From: Polyangium sp. 6x1 | GTDB taxonomy: Bacteria; Myxococcota_A; Polyangia; Polyangiales; Polyangiaceae | Assembly: GCF_029946515.1 (NCBI RefSeq) | Contig: NZ_JARZHH010000008.1 | Location: 163,566-227,565 of the forward strand | DNA length: 64,000 nt | Direction: 5' to 3' | Shown here: positions 10,762 through 19,034 of the stretch, one piece after another | Numbering within the stretch: position 1 is the first letter of the stretch | Layout of the letters: the number at the start of each line of letters is the position of its first letter | The notes under the pieces: model-generated | Database searches by the model: none | What the model was told of the DNA's origin: nothing | Seen by the model: only the letters and a program-made list of their open reading frames with translations | Program-made: the position numbers and the translations under genes

Positions 10762-12014
10762 CGGCCACGATGCCGAACGGCACGCCCGGATGGAAGGACC
10801 GGCTCGCCCTCACTTCCTCGGGGGGTATCAAGCCGACATACGGGAATCTGTGCCTCATCCTACGGAACGTGTACGGGTTGCGGCTCGCCTACAACGAGAT
10901 GCGCGCGGCGCCGTGCATTGACGGCCGCCTCTTTGGGGATGGCGACCTCGGGCGCCTCCGGGAAGACATCGAACGCCGGTTCGCGGTTGGCTTCTCAGCG
11001 GAAAACCTCGGGATGGGCGTCCGCCAGATAGCCGAAGAGCGGACCTTCCATCCGGTCCGGCAATACCTCGACGGCCTGCGCTGGGATGGGGAACTCCGGA
11101 TCGCGCGGCTTCTGCCGGAGGTGTTCGGCCAGGCCGAGACGATCCTCCATCAGGCCTACCTCGTCCGGTGGTTCGTCGGGTGCGTCGCCAGGGCCATTCG
11201 GCCGGGGTGCAAGCTCGACACCGCGCTCGTCCTCGTTGGCGAGCAAGGCGAGCGCAAGAGTACGTTTTTCGAAATCTTAGGCGGCGAGTGGTTCGTGGAT
11301 ACCGCCGTTGACATCTCGACGCGTCAAGGACTGCTCCAGGTCGCTGCGGCCTGGATCTATGAGTGGGGCGAGCTCGAACGGGTCACGAGCAAAAAAGCGG
11401 TGTCAGAGGTCAAGGCCTTTCTTTCCTCCCGAAAAGACGTTTTCGTCCCGCCCTACGGTCGGGGTGTCGTCGAGCACGCGCGGACCACGGTCATCGTGGG
11501 GAGCACGAACGAAAACCACTTTTTGAACGATTGGACCGGCTCCCGCCGGTTCTGGGTGCTCCCCGTCCATCGGCGCCTGAATTGGCGTGTCCTCGAGCAG
11601 TGGCGGGACCAGCTATGGGCGGAGGCCGCAGAATGGTATCTGTCCGACCACCCTTGGTGGCTCGACGACGAGGAGGAGGAAGCCCGAAAGGCGGAAGCCG
11701 CGGACTATGCCACCGAAGACTCTTGGCAGCCATTGATCGCGAAGTGGCTCGATGAGTTCTTTCTGAAGCCGCGGGACCCCAAGCGCGACCCGAGCGACGC
11801 GCTAACCACCGCCCGGATCCTCTCCTCCGCGCTGAACATCGAGCCCGCGAAGCACGACATGATGAGCCAACAGCGAATAGGACGGATCATGCGCGCTCTT
11901 GGGTACGTATCGATCACCCATTGGCACGGCGAATGTCGGGACAGCCGAAAGAGCTTCCGGATGTGGAAGCGCCAGGCGACAGCCGGTGAGGCCGCGCCAT
12001 CCACCGACGAGTAG
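10758..12014 (+). CDS. VapE-type (virulence-associated E) SF3-like helicase
   Basis: A 418-residue VapE/DUF5906-type ATPase. The P-loop is GEQGERKSTFF (near residue 160), followed by a family block around DISTRQGLLQVAAAWIYEWGELE and the SF3-like sensor region TTVIVGSTNENHFLNDWTGSRRFWVLPV. It starts at the ATGA overlap with the primase gene, so the two are translated together. In pathogenicity-island satellites and small prophages this pair drives autonomous replication after excision, and the same is inferred here. The C-terminal Arg-rich segment (SFRMWKRQATAGE) has a decayed second copy near 12645. Confidence 0.9.
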   Translation: MTATMPNGTPGWKDRLALTSSGGIKPTYGNLCLILRNVYGLRLAYNEMRAAPCIDGRLFGDGDLGRLREDIERRFAVGFSAENLGMGVRQIAEERTFHPVRQYLDGLRWDGELRIARLLPEVFGQAETILHQAYLVRWFVGCVARAIRPGCKLDTALVLVGEQGERKSTFFEILGGEWFVDTAVDISTRQGLLQVAAAWIYEWGELERVTSKKAVSEVKAFLSSRKDVFVPPYGRGVVEHARTTVIVGSTNENHFLNDWTGSRRFWVLPVHRRLNWRVLEQWRDQLWAEAAEWYLSDHPWWLDDEEEEARKAEAADYATEDSWQPLIAKWLDEFFLKPRDPKRDPSDALTTARILSSALNIEPAKHDMMSQQRIGRIMRALGYVSITHWHGECRDSRKSFRMWKRQATAGEAAPSTDE

Positions 12015-12124
12015 GTCAACATGTTCCGGAAAGCGCGATTCGAACGGTAGCCCGGCGAGATCCGACCGCGACGCTTGCGGGCCGCGGCCCCCCGCCCAAT
12101 GTCAAGGTATGGACACGGGGAGGG

Positions 12125-12553
12125 ATGATGCTGACGCTCACGCGGCTGTGCGGACTGCTGTTTCTGGGTATGCTTTCGTTTGCCGGCTGTGCCGGGTTTG
12201 CGGAGGATCCGCCGACCGACATCGGGAGCGACGACAGCGCGGACGATTCCGCGGAGGCCCCGGAGGATCTCCAGGGGCAGGTTGGGCGCGGGCGCGCCTG
12301 CCTTTCCAATCGGGATTGCCGCGGCCCGAACTTCGTCTGCTCCACCTCGCGCGGCGATTGCCACCCGCCTCCGGGCTGCAATCCTCGGCGCGAGATCTGC
12401 CCGGCGATCTGCTACGGCGTGTGCGAGTCCGCCCGGCCTCCGCGCCCGCCCGGGGGCGAGCTCTGCGGCCGTGTGACGTGTCCCCACGGGACGACGTGCT
12501 GCAATCCGCTCATGAGCATCTGCACCCCGCCCGGCCGGGCGTGCATCCTTTGA
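12125..12553 (+). CDS. Cysteine-rich lipoprotein
   Basis: A 142-residue protein with a lipobox (LGMLSFAGCAG; Cys near residue 22), an acidic linker, and about 15 cysteines in the C-terminal 90 residues (ACLSNRDCRG, CSTSRGDCHPPPGC, CPAICYGVC, CPHGTTCC). The pattern matches the disulfide-rich lipoproteins common in myxobacterial genomes, so it is likely host-derived cargo displayed on the envelope. A ribosome site (GGGGAGGG) precedes the ATG at 12125. It might change surface properties of the lysogen; function unknown. Confidence 0.75.
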   Translation: MMLTLTRLCGLLFLGMLSFAGCAGFAEDPPTDIGSDDSADDSAEAPEDLQGQVGRGRACLSNRDCRGPNFVCSTSRGDCHPPPGCNPRREICPAICYGVCESARPPRPPGGELCGRVTCPHGTTCCNPLMSICTPPGRACIL

Positions 12554-12639
12554 GAGGGTGTTCCACAAGGAGTTTCGCCTGGCCAGTCTGGTCATGGGGA
12601 ACTCTGGCGCATGGCCATCCATGAGCGCCCGAATAGCTC

Positions 12640-12690
12640 GCGAATGTGGAAGCGACGGGAGACAGCCGCCGAGGTCACGCCACACGCCAA
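12640..12690 (+). pseudogene. Decayed second copy of the vapE 3' end
   Basis: In one frame this stretch reads SSRMWKRRETAAEVTP, closely matching SFRMWKRQATAGEAAP at the C-terminus of the VapE-type protein (11956-12003); the DNA is also similar over about 45 bases. No intact gene surrounds it. It looks like the remnant of a former vapE-type gene or a duplication left when the lipoprotein gene was inserted. Confidence 0.5.
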
Positions 12691-12718
12691 GGAATTGCCC
12701 AGACCAACTCAGAACGAA

Positions 12719-12757
12719 GCCCCCGCGGAGGAACCCCGCGGGGGCTTTTTCGTTTTT
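12719..12757 (+). terminator. Rho-independent terminator
   Basis: A perfect 10-bp stem GCCCCCGCGG/CCGCGGGGGC (12719-12728/12736-12745) with a 7-nt loop is followed by TTTTT, CG and TTTTT. It closes the rightward primase-vapE-lipoprotein transcript. Confidence 0.85.
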
Positions 12758-12828
12758 CTCGTGCTACGTGAGGCCTCGGTGGTGTGTCGGCAGGGGGTGC
12801 CGTCACCGGGGGGCCGGGCTCAATCTGC

Positions 12829-13275
12829 CTATACCCCCCCAGAACCCGCCGACACCGCCGACACCGCCGACACCCCCTCGGATCTGGCTCGATTGTTGGA
12901 CCGCGGGATGGGTCGGCGGGCGGCACCGTGGCCAACCTGGGGCACCGTTGCGGCCTGGAGCTCCGCGAGCAGGTCCCGCTCGTAGAGCCCTGCCAATCCC
13001 CGGCCCTCCCGCCTCTCCACGAGCGCCGCTAGTTCCTGCTCCGCCCTGCGCCACTGCTCGGCGGGCGGCGCGTGCGCGATACGCTTTGCGACGCTGAGCG
13101 GCGCGCGCAGCTCGTCGATGAGCCGGCCGATCACGGGGTGCACGTTCGCGATTCGGCGGAACGAGCACCGCGCCGCGCGCTTCAACTGGAGAACTTCGCG
13201 CAGGAGCTCGTCCGGCGTCCGCGCGACCTTGCAGGCGACCGAAAACCAGCGGGTTTTCACATCGGGAAGCGGCAT
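12829..13275 (-). CDS. Unknown basic helical protein, divergent to the large rightward operon
   Basis: A 148-residue protein, Arg/Ala-rich and probably helical, from ATG 13275. It has a central amphipathic part (IGRLIDELRAPLSVAKRIAHAPP and EQELAALVERREGRGLAGLYERDLL) and ends in a low-complexity SAVSAVSAGSGG tail encoded by a 9-nt unit repeated three times (12846-12872). There is no convincing ribosome site. It diverges from the operon starting at 13405 and could encode its regulator, but no DNA-binding motif is certain. The gene itself is plausible, not proven. Confidence 0.45.
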   Translation of the reverse strand: MPLPDVKTRWFSVACKVARTPDELLREVLQLKRAARCSFRRIANVHPVIGRLIDELRAPLSVAKRIAHAPPAEQWRRAEQELAALVERREGRGLAGLYERDLLAELQAATVPQVGHGAARRPIPRSNNRARSEGVSAVSAVSAGSGGV

Positions 13276-13404
13276 ATGGGGGCCAACGTATCCCGCGTCA
13301 GGATACAGGCAACCCGAGATACATAAAAAAGCGCCCGTTCCATCGAATGCCAACCTCCTCCCCGCGCTCACGGCGCAGCAGGGACGCGGGAGGAAACGCA
13401 GTAA
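13276..13404. promoter_or_regulatory. Likely promoter region of the rightward 14-gene operon
   Basis: A 129-nt gap between divergent genes. It includes an A-rich stretch, unusual for this window (GATACATAAAAAAGC around 13316-13330), that could hold a -10 region, and ends with a good ribosome site GGAGG (13389-13393) 11 nt before the ATG at 13405. The exact promoter cannot be assigned. Confidence 0.35.
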
Positions 13405-13887
13405 ATGGCAACCATGGCGATGCCGGCCGTCGGGCCGGCGCAGTTGGCGCTCGTGAAGAACCAAGCCGAGATGGCCCAGGTTCGACGCGAGGCCAACGCG
13501 ATCAAGAAGGAAAACGAAGCGCTCAAGGCCGACCTCGCGGTGATCTCGCGCGGCGTGCGTGACCGGGTGGGCTCGGGCCTCTCCTCGGCGATCACGGCGG
13601 GCGCGGCATTCGGTGCGGGCGTAGCCGATGGCTATCTGGAGGCGAAGGGCTCCGACAAGGTGGGCCCCTTCAAGCTCGTTTCCGTGGCGGGCCTCGGCCT
13701 CGCGCTCGCGGGCGTGTGGCTCGACGATCCCGACTTCGCCGAGGGCGCGTCAGCGCTCGCGCGCGGCCTCGCCGCGGGTCCGCTCTATGTCTCCGGCCGG
13801 GACAATGGACGCAAGATGGCGCAGCGCGGGCAGACCGCGCAGCCGACGCAGCCCGGGCTCGCCACAACGGCGCCGGCTCGGGTCTAG
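13405..13887 (+). CDS. Coiled-coil membrane-associated protein, first gene of the rightward operon
   Basis: A 160-residue protein. Residues 10-50 form a charged heptad-like helix (QAEMAQVRREANAIKKENEAL). Then come a glycine-rich hydrophobic stretch (GLSSAITAGAAFGAGVADG) and a second hydrophobic segment (LVSVAGLGLALAGVWL, about residues 92-107) that could cross a membrane. The C-terminus is Gln/Thr/Pro-rich and probably disordered. It opens a run of 14 same-strand genes ending at 23979. No known family is recognised; its place suggests a structural or membrane component. Confidence 0.75.
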   Translation: MATMAMPAVGPAQLALVKNQAEMAQVRREANAIKKENEALKADLAVISRGVRDRVGSGLSSAITAGAAFGAGVADGYLEAKGSDKVGPFKLVSVAGLGLALAGVWLDDPDFAEGASALARGLAAGPLYVSGRDNGRKMAQRGQTAQPTQPGLATTAPARV

Positions 13888-13890
13888 CCC

Positions 13891-14472
13891 ATGTCCGGCC
13901 GCGCCCAGCCGGACTTTTCCGGCGCCTCGGAGCTCGCCGAGTCGTTCACCCGCTTCGCCGACAAGATCATGGCGCGGCAAAACGACACGCTCGCGCAGAT
14001 CTCCGGGACGCTCTTGACCTATGACAGCATGGTCAAGGGTTTGGCCGGGACCATCGGCGAGCAGGCCGCGACGATCAAGGCGCAGGGGGCCGAGATCGCA
14101 GGGCTTCAGCGCTCCGACCTCGAGCGGGCAAAGTTCGTCGCCGAGATCGAGCTCAAGCGCGAAGAGATGGCGTGCCGCGAACGGAGAAGCGCGGCGATCA
14201 TCGGCACGCTTCGCGAGGTGGGGGGCTCGGTCGTGCAGCAGGTCGTCGCGGGGCGAATGCTCGCCGCGGCGACGCCTGCGGCCCAACCGTCGGCGGCCAT
14301 CGCGCGCCCCGAGCACGGGCGGCCCATTGCGGCGGTGCTCGCGGACATCTGGGCGCGGCTGTCCGACGAAACGATCGAACGACTGCAACAGGAAGCCGGC
14401 ATCGAATTGGTGCACGAGCTTCTTACCGAAGTTTCTGGGGCGATGCCCCAGGGGGAAGAAAAGACGAGCTGA
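13891..14472 (+). CDS. Coiled-coil protein of unknown function
   Basis: A 193-residue soluble-looking protein, starting 3 nt after the previous stop. Residues 15-100 form long helices with coiled-coil character (GTIGEQAATIKAQGAEIAGL and SDLERAKFVAEIELKREEM), like phage scaffolding or assembly helpers in general form only. The end (LSDETIERLQQEAGIELVHEL) is acidic. Its stop shares one base with the next start (TGATG). No family recognised. Confidence 0.75.
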   Translation: MSGRAQPDFSGASELAESFTRFADKIMARQNDTLAQISGTLLTYDSMVKGLAGTIGEQAATIKAQGAEIAGLQRSDLERAKFVAEIELKREEMACRERRSAAIIGTLREVGGSVVQQVVAGRMLAAATPAAQPSAAIARPEHGRPIAAVLADIWARLSDETIERLQQEAGIELVHELLTEVSGAMPQGEEKTS

Positions 14473-15101
14473 TGGATATCCTGGACGAGCTGACCGAGGG
14501 GACCAAGCGGATCAAGATGAAGCTGACGAAGAAGGTGCCCGCGCCCCTTCGGAAGCCTGCGGCGCCGGTCAATCCGGTCGTCGATCGGTCGATCGGCGCG
14601 TTCCTCGGGGCCATGGCGCAGAAGTCCGCGGAGGAGAACGCGCGCCCGAACAAGGCGTACAGCCTGATTCCCTCCGATCCGACCGCGGTCATCAACTCGG
14701 GCGCGACGGCCACGGCAACCTTCACGCTGCCCGACGACGCTTACCTGGTGTACTGGTCCGCGGTCGACGCGGACGCGACGAACTTTCTTTTGACGTCGCT
14801 CAAAGTGGCGGGCTATGACGTCGTGGGCGGCTCGCCGATCAACCTCGCGAGCTTCCTCGCGAACGTCAATCGCTGCGATCGCCCGGGCCCCCTGACGGGC
14901 CGCGTGTTCCAGAGCGGCACGACCGTGGAGGCCACGGTCCGCAACATCCAGTCCACGCCGCAGCTCTTCCACGGGCTGACGGTCTGGTGCATCTCGACCG
15001 ACTGCCAGAGCACGCAGAAGGGCCGCCCGGCGCCGTCGGTGCTCTCGTTCGCCTCGATGGCGCGCTCCATCAAGGGCCTCGGCTCGCGCATTCGCAAGTA
15101 G
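14472..15101 (+). CDS. Beta-rich protein, candidate capsid or surface protein
   Basis: A 209-residue protein. The first 50 residues are basic and helical (TKRIKMKLTKKVPAPLRK). The remainder is strongly beta-patterned: TAVINSGATATATFTLPDD, AYLVYWSAVDADATNFLLTS, GRVFQSGTTVEATVRNIQ, FHGLTVWCISTDC, ending in a basic helix (MARSIKGLGSRIRK). A basic arm plus a single beta-sandwich is the architecture of many small jelly-roll capsid proteins, but no homology can be claimed. It lies centrally in the 13.4-24.0 kb operon and is translationally coupled to the gene before. Confidence 0.7.
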   Translation: MDILDELTEGTKRIKMKLTKKVPAPLRKPAAPVNPVVDRSIGAFLGAMAQKSAEENARPNKAYSLIPSDPTAVINSGATATATFTLPDDAYLVYWSAVDADATNFLLTSLKVAGYDVVGGSPINLASFLANVNRCDRPGPLTGRVFQSGTTVEATVRNIQSTPQLFHGLTVWCISTDCQSTQKGRPAPSVLSFASMARSIKGLGSRIRK

Positions 15102-15109
15102 GGCCCGCG

Positions 15110-16684
15110 ATGCTGAATCCGCGGGTGCCGATGACGGCACGAGAGTCCTTGTTCGTCGCGCGGGCGCTCGTGCTCGCGGCGCCCGATCCGGGCGCGCCGA
15201 GCGCGGCATTGCGCTACGAGCGGGATACACGGCGCCGGGATCGGCGCCTGCGGGCTCCGGACCAATGGCAGCGCCCGGAGCAGACCGACGCGCAGGGGCG
15301 CGGCGATTGCGAGGATCTGATGATCCGCTACGCCGCGTTCCTCGCGCGACGCCGCCCGATCCTACTCTGCATCGTGCGGACGGGCGCGCGAATGTGGCAT
15401 TACTATCTCCGAGAGATTGACGGGACAATCCTGGATCCATCGGTGCGGCACGGCATGCCGGCGATGCGGCCGAGCGAATACGAGGGCGAGGGGTTTCAAG
15501 TGCGAATCGATCCCACGATGTTCGAGATGGGCGAGGAGGGCGCGGGCCCGGTCAAAGCCGACGACGCGATCCGCGGCTTCAATACCGCGAGTCAGGTTAC
15601 CGCGGTCGCAGCGACCGGGCTTGCCACGGTCTACCCGCCGGCCGGAGCCGTGGCGGGGGTCCTCTCGGCCGCGCTCGGCCTCGTGGGCGGTGCAATCGAG
15701 CAGGCCAAGCAAGATGCGCTCGCCAAGGCCCGCGCGCGCCGCGCGCAGGGCAAGAAGCCGCGCAAGGCCGCGCGACCGGAGAAGGTGATCACGGCGAAGG
15801 TGCTGCGGGCGCCTCCCTCGCGGATCCGGCTCGCGGCGGTCGCTCGAGGGATGCAACCGGTCGACGACGCGGCGATCAAGCGCGCGCAGGACGCGATGAT
15901 CGTGGTCGGTGCGGCCCAGGCCGGCGAGGTTCGCGCGAGCGCAGCGGTTCAGGCAGCCATGCGGACGCCCGTGGTGGGGACGGGGGGCGAGGTCAACGAA
16001 GCCGCGCTGGCCGTGCGGCTCGCCCTGGCCCACACGGCGCTCGCTGCGCCGCCCGTGGATCCGGACGTGGCTGCGGCCTTCGCCGAGAACCCCGACGCAA
16101 AGGCGGATGACGTGCTCGATGCCGACGACCTGGACGAGGACGAGGAGGGATCGGGAGCGTGCTGCGAGGCGTGCGCCCACGGCAAGAGCTGCGAGGGCGG
16201 GACGTGCAGCGCGCACGGTGCCGAGGACGACGACGGCGGCGCCGAAGGCGACGACGGCGGCGCCGAGGACGACGACGACGACGACGACGACGAGGACGGG
16301 GGCTGCGGCGTGTGTGCGCTCGCGGCTGGGGACGACGAGGACGACGAGGACGACATGGACGACGGCGGCGCCGAGGATGACGACGACTTCGAGGACGAGG
16401 ACGGCGGCGCCGAGGACGACGAGGACGACGAGGACGAGGACGAGGACGGCGGCGCCGAGGATGACGACGACTTCGAGGACGACGAGGACGAGGACGAGGA
16501 CGAGGACGGCGGCGCCGAGGATGACGACGACTTCGAGGACGAGGACGAGGACGGCGGCGCCGAGGATGACGACGACTTCGAGGACGAGGACGGCGGCGCC
16601 GAGGATGACGACGACGAGTTCGAGGAGGACGGCGGCGCCGAGGACGACGAGGACGACGAGGACGACGAGGACGAGGACGAATAA
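15110..16684 (+). CDS. Transglutaminase-like protein with long acidic repeat tail
   Basis: A 524-residue protein in three parts. Residues 1-135 resemble a transglutaminase-like/NlpC-type cysteine peptidase: GRGDCEDLMIRYAAFLA holds the likely catalytic Cys (about 67) and MWHYYLREIDGTILDPS the His (about 99) and Asp. Residues 150-340 contain a Gly/Ala-rich hydrophobic stretch and basic helices. Residues 340-524 are almost entirely Asp/Glu/Gly, interrupted by two Cys clusters (CCEACAHGKSCEGGTC and GCGVC). The enzyme part may cut or cross-link cell wall or particle protein; the tail could bind cations or a basic partner. Function inferred. Confidence 0.75.
   Translation: MLNPRVPMTARESLFVARALVLAAPDPGAPSAALRYERDTRRRDRRLRAPDQWQRPEQTDAQGRGDCEDLMIRYAAFLARRRPILLCIVRTGARMWHYYLREIDGTILDPSVRHGMPAMRPSEYEGEGFQVRIDPTMFEMGEEGAGPVKADDAIRGFNTASQVTAVAATGLATVYPPAGAVAGVLSAALGLVGGAIEQAKQDALAKARARRAQGKKPRKAARPEKVITAKVLRAPPSRIRLAAVARGMQPVDDAAIKRAQDAMIVVGAAQAGEVRASAAVQAAMRTPVVGTGGEVNEAALAVRLALAHTALAAPPVDPDVAAAFAENPDAKADDVLDADDLDEDEEGSGACCEACAHGKSCEGGTCSAHGAEDDDGGAEGDDGGAEDDDDDDDDEDGGCGVCALAAGDDEDDEDDMDDGGAEDDDDFEDEDGGAEDDEDDEDEDEDGGAEDDDDFEDDEDEDEDEDGGAEDDDDFEDEDEDGGAEDDDDFEDEDGGAEDDDDEFEEDGGAEDDEDDEDDEDEDE
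16225..16681 (+). repeat. Tandem in-frame repeats coding Asp/Glu/Gly
   Basis: Imperfect tandem units built on GACGGCGGCGCCGAGGATGA plus a variable number of GAC/GAG triplets; the block DGGAEDDDDFED recurs four times between about 16360 and 16620. Different GAC/GAG counts between copies imply growth by slippage. The repeats keep the reading frame of the transglutaminase-like gene. Confidence 0.9.
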
Positions 16685-16686
16685 CC

Positions 16687-17238
16687 GTGTGGTCCATCGC
16701 CGGACGCGGCACGGATCGCGGGAATCGGGTCAAGCTCCTTGACGTCTGCGAGCCCGTCCTGCTCACGGGCAACGTTATCGGGGCGGACCGCGTCTTTCCA
16801 GCGACCGGGCGGCACCTGCACTTGGTCTATTGCATCGACGGCGGGAAGGTTCGGCCGGGAATCGCAGGCCTCGGAGGGGACGCAACGGATCCAGCGTTCG
16901 AGGTGGAATTCGACATCACGGGCCCGAACCATCTGAATTGGCCCGGCACCGTGTACCTCACGGACGGCGATCCCACGATAACCTACCAGGTGGAAACGTC
17001 GGTGCTTCGGTGCGCGCCTCAATTCGCGTGGCACCCGCTCACGACGAGGCAGTTAAACCTAGAAATACCGGTCCGTATTCCGAAGCATCACAGCAGAATG
17101 AGCGCCGCCCGCGGGGCCGCCTACACGCTCGCGGGGACAACGGGCACACTCGATCACGTGCCGATCCCGTGCGCGGGTGACGATCTGATCGTGTTCTCGG
17201 GCGCGGGCACAACGTTTTTTACGGAGTGGTGGGGATGA
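16687..17238 (+). CDS. Second beta-rich protein, candidate capsid or surface protein
   Basis: A 183-residue protein with almost no helix-like segments: RVKLLDVCEPVLLTG, GRHLHLVYCIDGGKV, FEVEFDITGPNHLNWPGTVYL, TITYQVETSVLRC, LNLEIPVRIPKHH and a C-terminal DDLIVFSGAGTTFFTEWWG. Regularly alternating hydrophobic residues suggest a beta-sandwich. Its size and fold pattern pair with the 14472-15101 product. The GTG start is at 16687, 2 nt after the preceding stop; the stop overlaps the next ATG by 4 nt. No family recognised. Confidence 0.7.
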   Translation: MWSIAGRGTDRGNRVKLLDVCEPVLLTGNVIGADRVFPATGRHLHLVYCIDGGKVRPGIAGLGGDATDPAFEVEFDITGPNHLNWPGTVYLTDGDPTITYQVETSVLRCAPQFAWHPLTTRQLNLEIPVRIPKHHSRMSAARGAAYTLAGTTGTLDHVPIPCAGDDLIVFSGAGTTFFTEWWG

Positions 17239-19034
17239 TTGACGTGATCTTGCAGCTCGGGGCGCTCAGCGCTCCGGCTGCACGCGAGCTCATGATCGCG
17301 CTCCGCGAGCGGCTGCGCCGCGGCGGGCGCGAGTTCTGGCGCTCGCGAGCGTACGCGCTCGGCACGGATACGCCCGGCCCGCTGACGCACGAATGGGCGC
17401 GCTACGGGGGCGCGCGGCCGGAGCTCCGCGGAGCGCCGCGGAATTCCATCCTGGCCGTCAAGGGGCTCGAGAAGATGACGCCGGCCTTTCGCGCGCGGCT
17501 GCTCGACCTCTGCGAAGCGCTCGGCATTCCGGTGGACTCGATGGCGGCCATCATGTCGAGCGAGAGCGGCTTCGACCCCAAGGCCCTAAACCCTCTGCCG
17601 GCGGCGGGGCTGATCCAATTGACGGTCGGGGCGCACCTCCCCGGGTTCGGCACAAAGGAGGCGATCCTGGCCGTGCTGAACATGAGCCCGGAGCAGCAGC
17701 TCGAGGCGATCGTTGCGCCGCTCTACGCGCGAATGCCGCGCGCGAAGCGTGCGACGCCGGGCCACCTCTACATGATGAACTTTCTACCCGACGAGGCCGG
17801 AAAGCCGGAGGAGCACCAGGTCGGGATCCTCGGCGAGACGAAGCCCGACGGGAAGCCGACGTTCCGGGCGAAGGTCTACGAGCACAACACCGGGTTCGAC
17901 CAGGCGAAAAAGGGATTCATCACGGTTGGCGACGTCTACGCAATGGCCGCGGCGAAGGTCCGCGGGGCGCGTGGCCGGCGGATGACCGTGGACGGGACGA
18001 TCCTCGAGCCCAGCGGCGCCGTTGTGCCGGCGCCATCGTCGGCCCCACCTCAGGCTCCGCCGCCCCCGAAGCCGATGGAGGCCCCGGCGGCCCCGAGCCC
18101 GGAGGCCTCGCCGGCCTCCTATGCACAAGGGGACGCCGTGCTTTTCCGGAACTTCGACGACTGGATCCCGGCCCGAATCGTGGCTGTCGATCGGGATTCC
18201 TTCGGGGCAAGCTACGCCGTCGAGCACGAGGCGAGCACGCGGCTACCGGCGGGGACGGCATATCAGGTACGCGCCGAGCGCCTGCGGCCTCGCCAGGCCT
18301 CGACGGCAGCGCCGAGCCCTGCGCCCGCGGCGCAGGCTCCGGCCTCGGGCCGACGCGCAGGACGAGGGACGCCGGCCGATCCGATCGCATGGGAGGCTGA
18401 TGTCGGCGGCCTGCTCGTCGCGCTCGCCGAGCAGGACCGCGTCGAGCTCCCGGCCTGGGTGCCCGTGCAGCTCGGGGATCTCGTGGTCGAGGTCTCGGCC
18501 GACGCGCTGCGCGCGCAGGTGGCCTACCTCGACGAACGCGGGAAGCTCGTGGAGGCCGCGCTCCGCGTCCCGTGCTCGTACGCCGACCAGATCACCCTCG
18601 CGAGACGTCTCGGCGCGATCTCGCCCTGGCCGGCGCTCTGGGATGCCACGTTCCGCGCGGCGCGGCTGAAGGTCGTACCCGAGCCGCTGCCGGCCGGTCC
18701 GCGCATGGCCTCGCTTGGCTACTCCGTGCGGCACAACCGCAACCTCGAGAAGTACAACCCCGCGCCGGGCGTCCTCATCCGCGACGTGGGCAAAGGCTGG
18801 GTCCTCAGCCCGCGGCTCGATGTGCTCGGCGCGGTGAACTACGGGTGGATCCAGCCAAACGGCAGGGCCATCCAGACGGAGGGCGCACGGCATAACCCCG
18901 CGCACGTCGACTATTCGCAGCTCCCCGTGTTCGTCCGCCGGTATGCGCGCGACAGCAAGGGCGGGACGATCGATCTCCTCGAATACCTGCAAGGCCAGGG
19001 CATCGCGAAGAGGTGGCTGGATGTCTACCGGTAA
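17235..19034 (+). CDS. Lytic transglycosylase with C-terminal extension
   Basis: A 599-residue protein. Residues 75-165 form an SLT-type lytic transglycosylase: catalytic Glu in AIMSSESGFDPKALN and the partner motif AAGLIQLTVG. These enzymes cut the glycan strands of peptidoglycan and in viruses open the wall during entry or exit. A Pro/Ala-rich linker (about 260-305) leads to an SH3/Tudor-like beta segment (GDAVLFRNFDDWIPARIVAVD), another linker and a C-terminal domain of unknown type. The ATG at 17235 (ATGA overlap, GGAG 8 nt upstream) is preferred over the GTGs at 17226 and 17229. No signal peptide. Confidence 0.88.
   Translation: MIDVILQLGALSAPAARELMIALRERLRRGGREFWRSRAYALGTDTPGPLTHEWARYGGARPELRGAPRNSILAVKGLEKMTPAFRARLLDLCEALGIPVDSMAAIMSSESGFDPKALNPLPAAGLIQLTVGAHLPGFGTKEAILAVLNMSPEQQLEAIVAPLYARMPRAKRATPGHLYMMNFLPDEAGKPEEHQVGILGETKPDGKPTFRAKVYEHNTGFDQAKKGFITVGDVYAMAAAKVRGARGRRMTVDGTILEPSGAVVPAPSSAPPQAPPPPKPMEAPAAPSPEASPASYAQGDAVLFRNFDDWIPARIVAVDRDSFGASYAVEHEASTRLPAGTAYQVRAERLRPRQASTAAPSPAPAAQAPASGRRAGRGTPADPIAWEADVGGLLVALAEQDRVELPAWVPVQLGDLVVEVSADALRAQVAYLDERGKLVEAALRVPCSYADQITLARRLGAISPWPALWDATFRAARLKVVPEPLPAGPRMASLGYSVRHNRNLEKYNPAPGVLIRDVGKGWVLSPRLDVLGAVNYGWIQPNGRAIQTEGARHNPAHVDYSQLPVFVRRYARDSKGGTIDLLEYLQGQGIAKRWLDVYR

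Noticed and set aside
15949..17034. Serine-rich frame on the minus strand over the acidic repeats
   Set aside because: It is just the complement of GAC/GAG repeats read as Ser/Pro, with no start signal or other feature.
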